Shown here piece by piece: positions 34,980 through 42,339 of a stretch of 64,000 bases of DNA. How positions within the stretch are numbered: the stretch's first letter is position 1; every line of letters starts with the position of its first letter. The stretch lies in the NCBI GenBank assembly GCA_963747755.1, contig CAVVGK010000014.1, positions 1,116,001 to 1,180,000 of the forward strand. Direction: 5' to 3'. The stretch comes from DATFVA01 sp963747755 (GTDB lineage: Bacteria; Bacteroidota; Ignavibacteria; Ignavibacteriales; Ignavibacteriaceae). The notes beneath the pieces are model-generated. The model was given only the letters and a program-made list of their open reading frames with translations. It ran no database searches and was not told the DNA's origin. Position numbers and translations under genes: made by a program.

Positions 34980-35602
34980 TGAATGACTATTTTCAGATAT
35001 TAATTTACCTGATTATAATATTTGCTTTCCTTAACTCTTTGTTTAAGAAAAAGGACAAGAAAGATCCGCCGCGTCCTTCCAATTCGCCTGGTCCTGGCAC
35101 GAAGGATACATATACATCAGATTATGAACAGAAGGCAAAACAAAGTGAGTATGATATCCTGAAAGAGATCGAAGGTCTGTTTAAAGGAGAACATGATTAT
35201 TCCAGTCAGCGGAAAATGGAATCGGATATTGAAAAAGCTGATATGAGAAAGGTTCCGAGGTCAGAGCATACTGAAGATAAGGAATGGCATACCGGGGACA
35301 GTGAATGGCATACCGGGGACAGTGAGTGGCATACTGAGGAAGAAGAATGGCATGAGCAATCGACTTCTGAGCATCAGCTTGAGAAAAGCTGGCATAGCAT
35401 AACCCAGTATAAGCGGGCCCCTGAAGTGGATACTGCTATTGTGAAGGAAGCAAAAAAATTCGAACAGATGCTTGCTGATCGTAACAAGGAAGTGCCGTAT
35501 CCTTTTAAAGATCTTCGGAAAAAATTATATTCACCCGAAACCTTACAGGACTATATTGTTGTATCAGAAATTATTGGAAAGCCCAAATACCTGCGTAGAT
35601 GA
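34979..35602 (+). CDS. Single-pass membrane protein with Trp-His heptad repeat
   Basis: A 207-residue protein that I do not recognise by name. It begins with a membrane helix (YFQILIYLIIIFAFLNSLF, residues 4-22) followed by a strongly basic patch and a Pro-rich linker. Residues about 102-129 are four copies of a seven-residue unit, EWHTGDS, EWHTGDS, EWHTEEE and EWHEQST, encoded by 21-bp direct repeats; a further KSWHSI lies shortly after. The last 35 residues, with KDLRKKLYSPETLQDYIVVSE and IIGKPKYLR, are probably a conserved end that recurs in proteins of this phylum. It overlaps floA (1 base) and the helicase gene (4 bases). The membrane anchor suggests partnership with FloA (inference). 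Confidence 0.75.
   Translation: MNDYFQILIYLIIIFAFLNSLFKKKDKKDPPRPSNSPGPGTKDTYTSDYEQKAKQSEYDILKEIEGLFKGEHDYSSQRKMESDIEKADMRKVPRSEHTEDKEWHTGDSEWHTGDSEWHTEEEEWHEQSTSEHQLEKSWHSITQYKRAPEVDTAIVKEAKKFEQMLADRNKEVPYPFKDLRKKLYSPETLQDYIVVSEIIGKPKYLRR
35282..35365 (+). repeat. Four 21-bp direct repeats inside the FloA-linked protein gene
   Basis: Units start at 35282, 35303, 35324 and 35345. The first two are identical, the third and fourth diverge. Each encodes E-W-H plus four residues. Nearly identical DNA copies point to recent expansion by slippage. Confidence 0.9.
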
Positions 35603-37617
35603 TTCAGAAGAAATATAAATTAAAACGAATACACGAAACGGGACAATCCGGGTTTATTAAACGTGAAATGGATGAGTCCCGTTTTACAATTAATTACCAG
35701 GATGAACTTAACCCCGCTCAATATGAGGCAGCCTCTGCTGTTGAAGGAGCTTACCTTATAATAGCAGGAGCAGGAACGGGGAAAACGAGAACGCTTGTCT
35801 TTCGTGTAGCAAGACTTGTAGAGCTTGGTTATGATCCCCAGTCGATTGTTCTGCTCACCTTCACTCGTAAAGCGGCAAACGAAATGTTGAATCGTGCTTC
35901 GATTCTGCTTGATAACCGTTGTGCAAAGATTCGTGGCGGAACTTTTCATTCTTTTGCCAACCTTACCCTCCGTAAATATGCTAAGGCTCTTGGAATAAAT
36001 CCGTCTTTCACTATACTTGACCAGGGCGACAGCGAAGATGTGATCAACCTGATCAGGAATCAGTCGGGATTAGTAGGCAAAGAAAAGAGATTTCCCAACA
36101 AACAGACTCTTAACAAGGTATACAGCCTGAGTGTAAATACAGGCAGAAGAGTTGAAGAAATTATAGAAGAAGACTATCCCCATTTTATTGAACAACTTGA
36201 TAATATACTCGCCATTAAAAAGGTCTTCGAAGAATATAAAAGGAAAAATAACCTTTTTGATTATGATGATCTCCTTGTATACCTGAATAAGTTCCTTCAG
36301 GAACTTTCTCCCGGAGCAAAGTCGCTGCTTTCAACAATAAATTTTGTGATGGTGGATGAGTATCAGGATACTAACAAACTGCAGGCGGAAATAGTACAAG
36401 GACTCTCGCAGCATAACAATAATGTCATGGTCGTTGGGGATGATTCGCAGTCTATTTATTCATTCCGGGGTGCCAACTTTAAAAACATAATGGAATTCCC
36501 GAAGCTTTTTAAAGATGTTAAAATAATTAAGCTCGAAGAAAACTTCCGAAGCATACAGCCCGTACTTGATTTTACCAATCACATAATTGAGAGTGCGGCT
36601 GAGAAATATGATAAGCATCTGTACACACGTAAACCGGGCGGTGCATTACCGAATATAATTGCTGCTTCAACGGAAAACCTTCAGTCGAAGTTCATCGTAG
36701 AGAAAGTTCTGGAATTGAGGGAGGAAGGCGTGCCGTTAAAGGATATAGCTGTCCTCTTTAGATCATCTTTTTTTTCGTTCGACCTTGAGATAGAACTCGG
36801 GAAGGCAAATATACCGTTTCAGAAATTCGGAGGAATGAAGTTCATCGAAACAGCACATATAAAAGATGTGCTTGCATTTCTCAGAATAGCTGCAAACCCG
36901 AAAGATATAGTCAGCTGGTACAGAGTGCTGCTTCTCCATGAAGGAGTAGGACCGAAGACTGCCCAGAAAATACTGGATGAACTTGCCTTGGCGAGACTAT
37001 CGATCAAATCGAGTCCCGATCAACAGCCTTCCTTCAAATATAATGACAGGATGGTTAACCTTTTCCAGCTTTTGTATAAGCTTCATACTGAAAAATCACT
37101 TCCTTCTGAAAAGCTTCAAATGGTCCTCGATTATTATCACCCGATCTTCAAGCAGAAGTATGATGATTTTAATAAGCGTAATAAAGACCTTGAAATATTC
37201 CAGAACATCTCAGAGAATTATAAAACACTCGACACACTTCTTGCTGATATGGCAATTGAACCGATCATTGATAGCGTTATTGATATAGGTCCTGCTGATA
37301 AAGAGGAGGAATATCTAACCCTTTCGACAATACATTCTGCAAAAGGCCTAGAGTGGCACTCAGTCTTTATCATTCACGCCGTTGAAGGTTTTTTTCCATC
37401 TTACAGGGCTGCTGAAAGCATTGATGGACTCGAAGAGGAGAGAAGGCTGATGTACGTGGCATCTACAAGGGCTAAACAGAATTTATTTATCACCTATCCT
37501 ATGAATATGTTTGACCGTGAAGCAGGAATGACATTATCTAAACCTTCACGATTTATAACAGGAATAAAGCAGGAACTCGCAGAAGGCTGGCTCCTCGAAG
37601 ACGACTGGGAAAGCTGA
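35599..37617 (+). CDS. UvrD/Rep/PcrA-type superfamily 1 DNA helicase
   Basis: A 672-residue 3'-5' DNA helicase. Motif Q/I: LNPAQYEAA and AGAGTGKTRT (Lys near residue 62). Ia: LTFTRKAANEM. II: MVDEYQDTN. III: VVGDDSQSIYSFRGA. IV: LEENFRS. V: LSTIHSAKGLEWHSVFII. VI: EERRLMYVASTRAKQNL. The 'EYQDTN' and 'HSAKGLEW' forms place it with UvrD/PcrA, not RecB or AddA, and there is no nuclease domain. It lacks the long C-terminal tail of PcrA. The start overlaps the WHT-repeat gene by 4 bases, so translation is coupled to the floA unit, an uncommon arrangement. Confidence 0.93.
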   Translation: MIQKKYKLKRIHETGQSGFIKREMDESRFTINYQDELNPAQYEAASAVEGAYLIIAGAGTGKTRTLVFRVARLVELGYDPQSIVLLTFTRKAANEMLNRASILLDNRCAKIRGGTFHSFANLTLRKYAKALGINPSFTILDQGDSEDVINLIRNQSGLVGKEKRFPNKQTLNKVYSLSVNTGRRVEEIIEEDYPHFIEQLDNILAIKKVFEEYKRKNNLFDYDDLLVYLNKFLQELSPGAKSLLSTINFVMVDEYQDTNKLQAEIVQGLSQHNNNVMVVGDDSQSIYSFRGANFKNIMEFPKLFKDVKIIKLEENFRSIQPVLDFTNHIIESAAEKYDKHLYTRKPGGALPNIIAASTENLQSKFIVEKVLELREEGVPLKDIAVLFRSSFFSFDLEIELGKANIPFQKFGGMKFIETAHIKDVLAFLRIAANPKDIVSWYRVLLLHEGVGPKTAQKILDELALARLSIKSSPDQQPSFKYNDRMVNLFQLLYKLHTEKSLPSEKLQMVLDYYHPIFKQKYDDFNKRNKDLEIFQNISENYKTLDTLLADMAIEPIIDSVIDIGPADKEEEYLTLSTIHSAKGLEWHSVFIIHAVEGFFPSYRAAESIDGLEEERRLMYVASTRAKQNLFITYPMNMFDREAGMTLSKPSRFITGIKQELAEGWLLEDDWES

Positions 37618-37695
37618 CTCGAAGGAAATGTCATTTCGAGTGAGTCTTCAACCTGGAAAACTTAATCTTCAATCCGCTATGCTATATGCACCCTG

Positions 37696-38985
37696 CTATT
37701 TTACCAGTGTCATCTTCCTCACCGCACTATATTCCCCTGCCTGCATCCTGTACAAATACACTCCACTGGATAAATTGCTCCCGTTAAATTCAACTGTGTA
37801 ACTCCCCTCCGGCTTGTACTCGTTTACAAGGGAGGCCACTTCCCTCCCCAGAATATTATACACCTTAATCGATACCAAACCTGCTGAACTAATATGGTAA
37901 CTTATACTCGTTGCAGGATTAAAAGGATTAGGAAAGTTCTGTGCAAGCTCGAATGATTCAATCTCTCCGGTATTTGTGATTATCTGATTGGGTTTTTGAT
38001 ATGTATATTTAATGATAGTGCCGTTTATTCCTACTGCATATCCATGAGAGGAATCAGGAAAACTGATATTAGTTACATATGCAGAATCAGGCGTTGGTAT
38101 AAGTGACCAGTTTTCACCAAAATCAGTAGTAAATAAGAACTCAAGTTTCGGTCCCATAGGCGCCCACCCTTCTGCAGCAGTCCTGAAGCCGACTTCAACA
38201 GGGTACCATAAAATACCGAGGGGATCATACGTCCAGAAATTCCCCGCATTGGTAGTCCGTAAAGTACTCGCACCATATTCAGGATCACCGCCCATAACCA
38301 GAACATTAAGCGAATCAAAGATCTGGATCGCGAAAAGAGGCTCGGGTGGTGCAGATGTTGTATCAACTACCGTATCCCAGCTGAATCCACCGTCTGTTGT
38401 GCGCCATATTACTCCCGTAACATCACGGACGCCTCCGCATGCATAACCATAGGTCGAATCATAGAATTTAATTTTATATGGAGGATATCCGGCAAAAACG
38501 GATGAATCCCGGGTTACCGGTCTCCACGACTCTCCCCCGTCTGAGGTTCTCAAAAAGAAACCTGGATAACCTGCAGCAAATCCGTCAAGTGAATCAAGAA
38601 AATAAACATAGTTTACGAAAACCTCACCGATTCTCATATACTCGGCATTCCAGTTTAAACCTCCATCTGTGGTTTTCAGGAGAAAGGAACCGTAGGGTTC
38701 ATACAGGCTGCTGACTGAAGAAGCAATGCCAAACTGATCATTTAGAAAACACAGGTTCACAATACTCAGGGAGTCATTCTGATATTGAATCTCCCAGTTG
38801 ATCCCTCCGTCCGGAGTATGAATAATTATACCTGAATCACCGGCTGCCCACCCGTTAAGGCTGTCTGTAAAGACTACCGAGGTTAGTATTTTTGAAGTAG
38901 GACTTTCAATTTTCTCCCAGAAATTCTGAGCGTTTGCAGAGATTGTAATTATAGTCAGCAGGCAAAAGAGAAAAGTTTTTTTCAT
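37696..38985 (-). CDS. Secreted YCF48/BNR-repeat protein with T9SS type A sorting domain
   Basis: A 429-residue exported protein. Signal peptide MKKTFLFCLLTIITISANAQ, then a beta-propeller of about six repeats, each holding a DGG-x-x-W or similar turn (TPDGGINWE, TTDGGLNWN, TSDGGESWR, TTDGGFSWD, TNAGNFWT, TTDFGENWS), as in YCF48/photosystem II assembly-like and BNR proteins. The C-terminal domain begins LAQNFPNPFNPATSISY and ends VRKMTLVK, a type A sorting signal for type IX secretion. It should be released or attached at the cell surface. The repeats bind substrates in unknown ways; no enzyme motif is seen. Confidence 0.88.
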   Translation of the reverse strand: MKKTFLFCLLTIITISANAQNFWEKIESPTSKILTSVVFTDSLNGWAAGDSGIIIHTPDGGINWEIQYQNDSLSIVNLCFLNDQFGIASSVSSLYEPYGSFLLKTTDGGLNWNAEYMRIGEVFVNYVYFLDSLDGFAAGYPGFFLRTSDGGESWRPVTRDSSVFAGYPPYKIKFYDSTYGYACGGVRDVTGVIWRTTDGGFSWDTVVDTTSAPPEPLFAIQIFDSLNVLVMGGDPEYGASTLRTTNAGNFWTYDPLGILWYPVEVGFRTAAEGWAPMGPKLEFLFTTDFGENWSLIPTPDSAYVTNISFPDSSHGYAVGINGTIIKYTYQKPNQIITNTGEIESFELAQNFPNPFNPATSISYHISSAGLVSIKVYNILGREVASLVNEYKPEGSYTVEFNGSNLSSGVYLYRMQAGEYSAVRKMTLVK

Positions 38986-39083
38986 ATCGGGTTCTTTATG
39001 ATTGCTTAATTATTGGATCTAAAAATATAAAATTATTTAAACATTCCACACTTAATCTGAAATCTGCAATTTTCAGTAATAAA

Positions 39084-39115
39084 TAAAAAAGGCTGCTCAT
39101 TTCTAAGCAGCCTTT
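39084..39115 (-). terminator. Rho-independent terminator after the 39141-41945 gene
   Basis: On the minus strand AAGGCTGCT / AGCAGCCTT (9 bp, loop of 8 bases) followed by six T. It resembles the terminator at 42251-42279 after the paralogous gene. Confidence 0.88.
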
Positions 39116-39140
39116 CCAATACATTAAATAAGGATGAAAA

Positions 39141-41945
39141 TTACTTCATCAATATCATTTTCTTGATTGAAGTCTGTGTACCTGCTTCAAGTTTGTAGAA
39201 ATAAACACCGCTTGCAAGATTTGAAGCATTGAAGCTAACTTCGTGCTGTCCCGCCTTCTGGAAACGGTTAACAAGAGTCGTCACATTCTCGCCGAGCAGG
39301 TTGTAAACGTTAAGTTTTACCTGCTGATCCTGCGGAATAGAGTATTTAATTAAGGTTGCAGGGTTGAAAGGATTAGGATAATTCTGTTCCAGTGCAAACT
39401 TAGCAGGAACAGTAACCTCTACCTCAACTTCATTCGAATATTTAGAAGTTCCATCCAGATCAATCTGTTTCAGCCTGTAGGTATAACTACCTGAAGCTAC
39501 ATTTTCATCTGTATAAGTATAGCTCTTCGAGGCAGTTGTAGTTCCGAACCCGGGAATATATCCGGCCTTCTGATACTGACCTGTCTCAGCTTTACGTTCA
39601 ACCTCAAATCCGCGGTTATTAGTCTCGGTTGCAGTTGTCCAGTTCAGCACAACATTTCCATTGCTTGCTGAAGCAGTAAATGAAGATAGTTCAACCGGAA
39701 CCATATTCCATGCCATAACCTTTATATTATCAATAGCCCACCACCAGTCCCAGGCAGGTTGTATTGTCTTGAGTCTGAATATGAAGCTGTGAAGACTAAC
39801 CATTGAAGAAATATCATATAATTCATGAGTATTTCTTACATCAGTTACATCGAAAGTTACAACGTTCTGCCAGGTTGTTCCGCCATCTGTACTAACATCT
39901 AGATATGCAAAATCACTGGAATTGATCGCTTGCCAGTCATTATCCCATTCAATTGTTACTGTCAGGAACTGGGTTGCATCAATAGGATTGATCAACTGTG
40001 CTGTACTCGAAGAACCGCCGCCGCTGCTGCCGCAAAGATCTGCGTCAGATGCGAAAGCAAAGCCCTGTGCTGTTGATGGGAGTGTATAACCACGGGAAGA
40101 GATCAGGATATCATCCCAGGGACATCCGTTACCCGTCGTGATTGTATAGTTGCCGAGCCCGCTTTCATAATCATCAAAGAATAAGGTAATAAGACTGGGA
40201 TCCTGTTCAGTTGTGAAGCTCCAGATTGCGCCGTTCTGGTTGCAGGTATCTCCTATTTCACTAACTCTCCAGTAATAGGTTGCTGAATATTGAAGCGGTC
40301 CGCCGGTGATATCCCAGCTTGTAGCGAGACTTCCGCTTTGTACAAGTGTTAGATTGCCTGGGTCTGTTCCCCAATACAATTCATTACTCAATGCTCCTGC
40401 ACCGTTCGTCCAGCTTAACTGTGCAAGATTGTTTGAAACATCCGTTGCTCCGTTTGCAGGATTAGGATCTGTAGCAGCTTCAACAGGACAAGGGGGTCCG
40501 AACTCAACTTTTGCCATCCAGCCCTGTGAGTTTCCGGTTCTGCTGTCCATCCAGAATGGGTAGGCTACATCATTAACTGCTGCAACACCGATATAGTCGC
40601 CGCCGTAACCGCCTGCAAATCCTGAAATAGGACCAAATACAAACGACTGATCACTTACAACAAAATTATTAAATGAATTTCCTCCGTCGTAAGATGTAGC
40701 CATGTAAACCTCAGCCATATTATTAGATACATTACGGCTGTCATAAAATACTACCATTAGCTGACCGGTTGACTGATCTACTGTACACCAGGGGAATATT
40801 TGATCTTTACCGTTATTCAGCGGATCATCATTTACTCTGAATGGTGCTGACCAGGTTGTACCGCCGTCGGTGGACCTTATCATTACAACATCAGGATCAC
40901 TTCCTGCAGGAGCAACATTTCTCTGCGGCCAGCATATATAAATATTACCGTCATTAGGACCACCCGATCTGTCAACGGCCATATTAGGGAATGAATTTAC
41001 TCTCATTCCGCCCTTGCTTGATAGAGTACCGCGGATACCAAAGTTAACTTGCTCGTATGCCCTTGAGCTTGTCCAGGTAGCGCCCCCGTCAGTTGATTTG
41101 GAGAATCCTATTGCATCCTCACCATCCGTCCAGTTAGCGTCATATACACAGTAAGTTGCATATACTTCTCCGTTAGGTCCGGTTTGAACATTTGCACCTT
41201 GTGCGAATGAGGATCCTAATGGAGTTATGCTTCCGGAAAGATCAACCAATGGGGTCCAGGTTGAACCAAAATTAGATGAAGATCTGAATACTACTTCGCT
41301 GGCTCCCGCAAAATTTGTCCATACAACATAAAGATTGTTTTCATACGGACTACCGGAAGTTTTATCCACCATCATATGTTCTTTATCATCACCAGCGGTG
41401 GGATTTACTATATGGGTTGTCCATGTGCTTCCATTATTAGTTGAAACTGCCATACCTATTGCATAAGTTCCGCCAGTCAGGTATGCTTCATACATATAAC
41501 CATTTGGACCAATAACGGATGCAGGATCACCGCCGTTAACTCCGAACGGAGGGTTGTCGAATCCGTTCCAGCTGGTGCTTCCATCGAAACTCCAGTAGAC
41601 ACCTGTTCCATATATTGTTGTGACCGGCCAGTTTGATGCATTAGCTGAGCCAAAAACAATATTTTCGTCTGTCGGGTGAACATCGACACTCATTTCCGAC
41701 TGAGTAGTATTAGTTGTAGGAAAGGGTCTGAAGTTAGGACTTACATCAGCCACAACATCACGGAAAATATACTGCTTGTGTACCTGCGGTGCAGGCTGCC
41801 ACTTGCTGTTCTGTAAAACTGAATTCGTAAGATCTATCGATGGCCTTGACCATCGGGGATCATCCGAAGCACTCTGAGCAAATGAATTCATTGTCCATAC
41901 TGCAAAGATGCCAAGTATGACAATAAGCGGTAAATGCCTCCTCAT
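39141..41945 (-). CDS. Large secreted BNR-repeat/FN3 protein with T9SS type A sorting domain (paralogue A)
   Basis: A 934-residue exported protein. The signal peptide is MRRHLPLIVILGIFAVWTM...FAQ. Residues about 60-490 carry sialidase-like Asp-box (BNR) turns (STNNGSTWT, STDGGATWT, STDGGTTWS, SYDGGNSF). Next is an FN3-like unit (NPANGATDVSNNLAQLSW, near 495-575), then a module of about 165 residues that looks like a jelly-roll/MAM-type domain (FFDDYESGLGNYTI, STDGGTTWQNVVTFDVTD), a second FN3-like unit starting VPVELSSFTASASNG, and the sorting domain LEQNYPNPFNPATLIKY...KKMILMK. No catalytic residues are clear, so binding to surface glycans is only a guess. It is a tandem paralogue of the gene at 42340-45192. 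Confidence 0.88.
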   Translation of the reverse strand: MRRHLPLIVILGIFAVWTMNSFAQSASDDPRWSRPSIDLTNSVLQNSKWQPAPQVHKQYIFRDVVADVSPNFRPFPTTNTTQSEMSVDVHPTDENIVFGSANASNWPVTTIYGTGVYWSFDGSTSWNGFDNPPFGVNGGDPASVIGPNGYMYEAYLTGGTYAIGMAVSTNNGSTWTTHIVNPTAGDDKEHMMVDKTSGSPYENNLYVVWTNFAGASEVVFRSSSNFGSTWTPLVDLSGSITPLGSSFAQGANVQTGPNGEVYATYCVYDANWTDGEDAIGFSKSTDGGATWTSSRAYEQVNFGIRGTLSSKGGMRVNSFPNMAVDRSGGPNDGNIYICWPQRNVAPAGSDPDVVMIRSTDGGTTWSAPFRVNDDPLNNGKDQIFPWCTVDQSTGQLMVVFYDSRNVSNNMAEVYMATSYDGGNSFNNFVVSDQSFVFGPISGFAGGYGGDYIGVAAVNDVAYPFWMDSRTGNSQGWMAKVEFGPPCPVEAATDPNPANGATDVSNNLAQLSWTNGAGALSNELYWGTDPGNLTLVQSGSLATSWDITGGPLQYSATYYWRVSEIGDTCNQNGAIWSFTTEQDPSLITLFFDDYESGLGNYTITTGNGCPWDDILISSRGYTLPSTAQGFAFASDADLCGSSGGGSSSTAQLINPIDATQFLTVTIEWDNDWQAINSSDFAYLDVSTDGGTTWQNVVTFDVTDVRNTHELYDISSMVSLHSFIFRLKTIQPAWDWWWAIDNIKVMAWNMVPVELSSFTASASNGNVVLNWTTATETNNRGFEVERKAETGQYQKAGYIPGFGTTTASKSYTYTDENVASGSYTYRLKQIDLDGTSKYSNEVEVEVTVPAKFALEQNYPNPFNPATLIKYSIPQDQQVKLNVYNLLGENVTTLVNRFQKAGQHEVSFNASNLASGVYFYKLEAGTQTSIKKMILMK

Positions 41946-41958
41946 AAGGTCTCCTTAT
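41944..41958 (-). promoter_or_regulatory. Palindrome over the Shine-Dalgarno and start codon
   Basis: In the minus-strand mRNA the sequence AUAAGGAGACCUUAU is a perfect 6-bp inverted repeat with loop AGA; the AAGGAG Shine-Dalgarno lies in the left arm and the first two bases of the AUG in the right arm. The same 15 bases occur at 45191-45205 before the paralogue. Confidence 0.6.
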
Positions 41959-42339
41959 CTGATATGTTGAATGTTTAGTTGATTAATAAGATCATCTATT
42001 AATTATAATGATTCCTTTTTGTCGTATGTCAGGATTTGGTGATATGATATTAAAAACATTGTTCAGGAAGTAATTGAATGAATGGTTGTGGTGACGGGAA
42101 TGCGCATTAATATTATATCTTTTGCCTGAATATTTAATCAAAAATAGGATTGAAATAAGTTCTGACAAGTTACTTCCATTAAGTCCAAAATTGAAACGAA
42201 ATTAAAATAATGAATTTTAGTATTAAAAAAACAAAAATCTTTTTTAAACTAAAAAAGGCTGCCCATCGCTGAGCAGCCTGAAATTATCAACACCGGCTAA
42301 AATACTTAATCAGGTATTTTAACACGTGGCCGCGATTTA
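41946..42339. other. 394-base intergenic region between the two tandem paralogues
   Basis: It holds the leader of paralogue A and the terminator of paralogue B (listed separately). The remaining AT-rich sequence shows no gene or RNA, and beyond the first 15 or so bases it does not resemble the region upstream of paralogue B. Confidence 0.5.
42251..42279 (-). terminator. Rho-independent terminator after the 42340-45192 gene
   Basis: On the minus strand AGGCTGC / GCAGCCT with loop TCAGCGATGG followed by six T. The stem core matches that of the terminator after the tandem paralogue. Confidence 0.85.

Noticed and set aside
35282..35365. Direct repeats considered as a CRISPR array
   Set aside because: The 21-bp units are adjacent with no spacers and lie in frame in a gene; no cas gene is nearby. 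The same applies to the 11-bp repeats at 16304.
37617..37641. ACTCGAA/TTCGAGT hairpin as terminator of the helicase gene
   Set aside because: The stem has 7 bp but no T-run follows and its left arm begins in the stop codon, so intrinsic termination is not supported.
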